Below are positions 4,948 to 7,670 of a stretch of 7,670 bases of DNA, in pieces. The translations under genes were made by a program, and so were the position numbers. Numbering within the stretch: position 1 is the first letter of the stretch; the number at the start of each line of letters is the position of its first letter. The stretch comes from Pseudomonadota bacterium (lineage in GTDB: Bacteria > SZUA-182 > DTGQ01): contig JAUWIR010000196.1 of the NCBI GenBank assembly GCA_030605265.1, positions 1-7,670 on the forward strand, read 5' to 3'. The notes beneath the pieces were generated by a model, which saw only the letters and a program-made list of their open reading frames with translations, searched no databases and was not told the DNA's origin.

Positions 4948-5985
4948 ATGCCCTTTATACAGGAGAGAATGATCGCCCCCTCATTGGGGACCACTATTTT
5001 TGAGGTGACCCAGAGGTGTAATAACAATTGTTACTATTGTTATAATGTCTGGAAGCAAGAGAAAGAGTACCCGCAAGGAGAGGTAGATACTGCAGGGGCC
5101 AAAAATATTCTTTTAAAGATCAGACGGGAATGTCCCAGCAGATACATGGCCTTTAGCGGAGGCGAGCCCTTATTACGTAAAGATATGGTTGAGTTAACCT
5201 CTTATGCTTCATGGCTTGGATTAATGCCCAATTTGATTACTAATGGGACTTTGCTAAATGCCGGGAAAGTGAAAAATTTAATCCGAGCAGGGATACAAAT
5301 GTTTGAGCTTCCCCTTCTCGCCTCAGATAAATCAGTGCATAATCGTTTGTGCAGAAACGAAAGCTTTGAAAAGGTCATAAACTCCCTTATCCATATCAAA
5401 GAAAATCAGGGGAAAGCTTATGTAGTATTCGTGGCTACACGTTGGAACATTAAATACTTTGAAGAAACTTTAAAATTATGTTTGGCTATAGGATTGGACG
5501 GGTTAATGTTCAATAGATTTAATCCTGGTGGAGAAGGGTTGAACCATATAAATGAGCTTTTACCCTCTTTGGATGAAATAAAAAAGGCCTTAATCACTGC
5601 AGAGGAATTTGCTAAAAATTACGGGTTTAGTGTAACTTGCGGGATTGCACTTCAGCCCTGCCTTATTGACTTAACGCCATACCCGCATGTAGGTTTTGGT
5701 TTCTGTAGTGCGGGGACACATCGCTCTTACTACACTGTTGATCCCCTCGGCTATCTTCGTATTTGCAACCATACACCGAGTATTTTGGGGAATTTTCTCA
5801 CTGAATCTTATGATCAACTAACCAGCAGAAAAAAAGTAGGACCTTTTGTCAAGGCAAGGCCAAAATTTTGTGACCCCTGTTCTTATAGATTTACTTGCCA
5901 GGGGGGATGCAAGGCTTCGGCCCAGGTGTGCTATGGGGACCTTTGTCATCAAGACACCTTTCTTTTGAGAAATGCGAAATCCTAA
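4948..5985 (+). CDS. radical SAM/SPASM peptide-modifying enzyme (second maturase)
   Basis: A 345-residue enzyme with the radical SAM motif C24, C28, C31 (CNNNCYYC) and a canonical SAM loop AFSGGEPLLR. The SPASM domain again matches: C253-X14-G268-X4-C273, then C308-X2-C311-X5-C317-X3-C321, with C328 and C333 as candidates for the last ligand. It should carry two auxiliary iron-sulfur clusters besides the catalytic one. It differs clearly from the first maturase by eye, so it is not a recent duplicate; two distinct SPASM partners resemble the HxsB/HxsC arrangement. It starts six bases after the stop of the repeat gene with only a weak AAGG upstream, so translation is probably coupled to the repeat gene, and the amber codon there could lower its expression. 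An inner ATG at 4969 preceded by AGGAG (spacing three) is a less likely start. Cytoplasmic. Confidence 0.9.
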   Translation: MPFIQERMIAPSLGTTIFEVTQRCNNNCYYCYNVWKQEKEYPQGEVDTAGAKNILLKIRRECPSRYMAFSGGEPLLRKDMVELTSYASWLGLMPNLITNGTLLNAGKVKNLIRAGIQMFELPLLASDKSVHNRLCRNESFEKVINSLIHIKENQGKAYVVFVATRWNIKYFEETLKLCLAIGLDGLMFNRFNPGGEGLNHINELLPSLDEIKKALITAEEFAKNYGFSVTCGIALQPCLIDLTPYPHVGFGFCSAGTHRSYYTVDPLGYLRICNHTPSILGNFLTESYDQLTSRKKVGPFVKARPKFCDPCSYRFTCQGGCKASAQVCYGDLCHQDTFLLRNAKS

Positions 5986-6000
5986 CTCAGGCCCCTTGTT

Positions 6001-6028
6001 TTTGCCGCAAAGACACCAAGTCACTAAG
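6001..6028. repeat. half copy of a dispersed CGCAAAGACACCAAG-type repeat
   Basis: The words CCGCAAAGACACCAAG and TCACTAAG are like one arm of an imperfect palindromic repeat that I recall from many environmental bacterial genomes, where a CTTAGTGTCTTGGTGTCTTTGCGG arm usually follows. Here only the left arm is present. Identification is from memory and needs a genome-wide count. Confidence 0.35.
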
Positions 6029-6040
6029 ATTTTATTTCTT

Positions 6041-6057
6041 TACATTATAGTAATGTA
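6041..6057. promoter_or_regulatory. AT-rich dyad, possible operator
   Basis: TACATTA and TAATGTA are perfect 7-base inverted arms around a 3-base TAG centre, and the right arm overlaps a TATAAT box (6056-6061). A repressor site over a promoter is possible, but no -35 at proper spacing is seen and such AT dyads arise by chance in AT-rich DNA. Confidence 0.25.
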
Positions 6058-6313
6058 TAATTTTATTACACTTTTTGTGACATCATCCTGAAAAAAAACG
6101 ATCTTGAAGGATTTAATATTATAACCACCGCCTTAAGACAATATGGGGGGAATATATGAATGGAGGTGATGCCTGTATTATAATAGAAAATTGATCAAAG
6201 AATAATTAGAAAAAACTTGTCTATATCGCTGATTTATTTACCTATACCTATACATTTATTTGTTTATATGTAAGTCTCTTTATGTTTCATGTAATAAACA
6301 TAGGAAAGAAAAA

Positions 6314-7526
6314 ATGATAAAAAAAATTCATCTTTCGAGCATATCAATTTATACCAAGGCTATTCTTATCTTTAGCATTCTACTATTTTCGGGCGACCTA
6401 TCTTTTGCCCTCCATGCGGCACCTTACGCCATACGAGCAACAACAATATATCTCTGCAATTAAGAAGGGGGATATCTCTTTTTTGCAGACAAATAGTAAT
6501 AAAGAGCCTACAAAGGAGCATAGATATTAATCCTAAGGTGTCCGCCCAAAAAGCCAAGCAGATTTCTTTCCAGCATGGTCATGAGCATGATGCAAGAGTA
6601 CAAGGGCTTCCGGAATCACCGGATTCTATAACTCCTGAATTGCTTATCCGGCCCACACAAGGCAAGGATTATCTACTTTGGCATTTCACCGGCCGGGGCG
6701 GATGGGAATATTATATTGACGCTCAGGATGAATCCATCCGGAATGCCATATCACCTATCAGGAATAGTTTTCATACTGCCACGGGCAAGATCCTGTCAAC
6801 AAAGGACTTGTCGAGCGGCGCTGTTGTTACCTTCCATCTTAGCGATGATCCTAACCCTCGATTTGGTGAGTGCGGCGACTTACAAAGTTGGCCCCCTGAG
6901 TGGGATCCTAATTGGAGTACACCCTATTTATTTGAAGACGATTTATCAACCGGCACAATAAAAGTAATTGTGTATGATGCAAATGATGGCTATGATTCTA
7001 CTAATAAAATGAGCGCTCACTGTGAAGAATGTGATATTTTTCTTTCTTATGGTGATCCAGATTGCTGCTTGGGGGAAGATTGTTGTTCCTGTGAAACTTC
7101 ATGGTGTGAGGAGGATTACCCATGTATTACCGTACCCGCTTCTTCCCTGGATTTGGCCACCAGATACCAAAACCCGCAACATGTCAGCGCCATCTATTAT
7201 ACAGGCAAGGTATATGAGTTTTATAAAGAGAATTTTGGCTTAGACGGATACAAGGGGAATGGGAGTGAAACAAGAATTGTAGTAAATTATGAATATGAAG
7301 ATAGTAATGGGGTTGCCCCTCAATATCTGGTTATAATAGCTTTGAGGATACTATTGCTTTGGGGGTAGGTTGTGAAACGGATGCGGATTGTTATCAACTT
7401 CTCGGTTATAAAAACCTGGCAGGTGCCCTTGATACTATTGCCCATGAGTATACCCATGCTGTTCATACCTATTCCGAGGCTGGTATATTATTTAAGACAG
7501 GGGAAAATGAGAGCGTTTTTCATTAG
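6314..7526 (+). pseudogene. thermolysin-like (M4) secreted metalloprotease, frameshifted and truncated
   Basis: The pieces follow family order in three frames. An ATG at 6314 with AGGAAAG upstream gives a signal peptide (KAILIFSILLFSG, cleavage probably near ALHA). The next piece, LTPYEQQYISAIKKG, is one frame over (about 6420-6527). The main open part (6538-7368, read from further upstream) carries a PepSY-like propeptide with LLIRPTQGKDYLLWHF and WEYYIDAQ, then the M4 catalytic N-domain with QHVSAIYYTGKVYEFY and a Cys-rich insertion. After a shift near 7329 (one base missing from CTGGTTAT) the frame gives GYNSFEDTIALG and DTIAHEYTHAVH at 7434-7460, with zinc ligands in HEYTH (7443-7457) and the third ligand Glu in NES (7506-7514), then TAG at 7524. 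The C-terminal M4 domain with its catalytic His is absent. An intact relative would be exported and zinc-dependent; it could once have processed secreted peptides, but nothing here shows that. Confidence 0.8.
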
Positions 7527-7670
7527 GGACAAGGATATGTACGAATTTATATAGGGTTAAATAGTTTAACGATGCTGGTGGCTCCGTAAAATGGAGATAA
7601 ATGTTCCTTGAAGTGGAGCATAATGAAATAGCGTGATCGTCTTTTTTCTTTCAGAGGTATCCATCCTCCT
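7527..7670. other. unassigned right end
   Basis: No frame continues the protease and no gene is recognisable. A small CTCC/GGAG hairpin (about 7582-7597) is the only structure noticed. Confidence 0.4.

Larger units (their letters stand above)
5986..6313. other. 328-base intergenic stretch between the radical SAM operon and the protease pseudogene
   Basis: It contains a half copy of a dispersed-repeat-like sequence (6001-6028), an AT-rich dyad (6041-6057) overlapping a TATAAT (6056-6061), and a second TATAAT (6179-6184) without a good -35. A G-rich GGGGGG before ATG 6156 opens only a 12-codon frame, which I do not call. No convincing terminator follows the second maturase. Confidence 0.5.

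Noticed and set aside
6156..6194. Short ORF MNGGDACIIIEN after a GGGGGG tract
   Set aside because: Only 12 codons, with no family resemblance and no conservation evidence available.
7372..7554. A 60-codon open frame at the end of the protease region
   Set aside because: It is out of frame with the HEYTHAVH zinc motif, which is the real coding frame there.

Overview
The window is a moderately AT-rich piece of a bacterial chromosome. No rRNA, tRNA, CRISPR array or complete insertion sequence is visible. Sigma70-like promoters, Shine-Dalgarno sites and the gene families point to an environmental, probably Gram-negative and possibly anaerobic bacterium. The sequence alone does not fix the phylum; Desulfobacterota, Nitrospirota or Planctomycetota-like lineages are only a guess.

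Left part (1-1815): the 3' part of a glucose-6-phosphate dehydrogenase gene (zwf) overlaps a 6-phosphogluconolactonase gene (pgl). Together they would be the first two steps of the oxidative pentose phosphate pathway. The zwf copy has an in-frame internal deletion that removes about 80 residues, including the catalytic RIDHYLGKE signature, so this copy is very likely inactive. Next (1816-3095) comes a low-density accessory stretch. It holds a truncated DUF4160-like start, a small unknown protein gene with its own promoter, and a 17-bp-arm inverted repeat.

Centre (2989-5985): the most interesting part. A promoter is followed by three tightly packed same-strand genes: a radical SAM/SPASM enzyme, a protein made largely of about 25 tandem Pro-Trp-X-Ser units, and a second radical SAM/SPASM enzyme. 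Two different SPASM maturases flanking a low-complexity substrate with a W-X-S triad in nearly every unit looks like a RiPP locus. By layout it resembles the His-Xaa-Ser (Hxs) system and the three-residue cyclophane (triceptide) systems, but the repeat is one I do not recognise. In this copy the repeat gene carries an in-frame amber codon one base away from the expected Ser codon, and the frame continues for another 93 codons to a conserved-looking C-terminal tail.

Right part (5986-7670): a leader region with half of a dispersed-repeat-like sequence and a small dyad, then a thermolysin-family (M4) secreted metalloprotease gene. Its signal peptide, propeptide, catalytic HEYTH motif and third zinc ligand are visible, but in three reading frames, and it stops soon after the zinc site. 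It is a pseudogene, or its sequence contains indel errors. Several independent lesions (zwf deletion, DUF4160 truncation, amber codon, M4 frameshifts) suggest a decaying or rearranging stretch.
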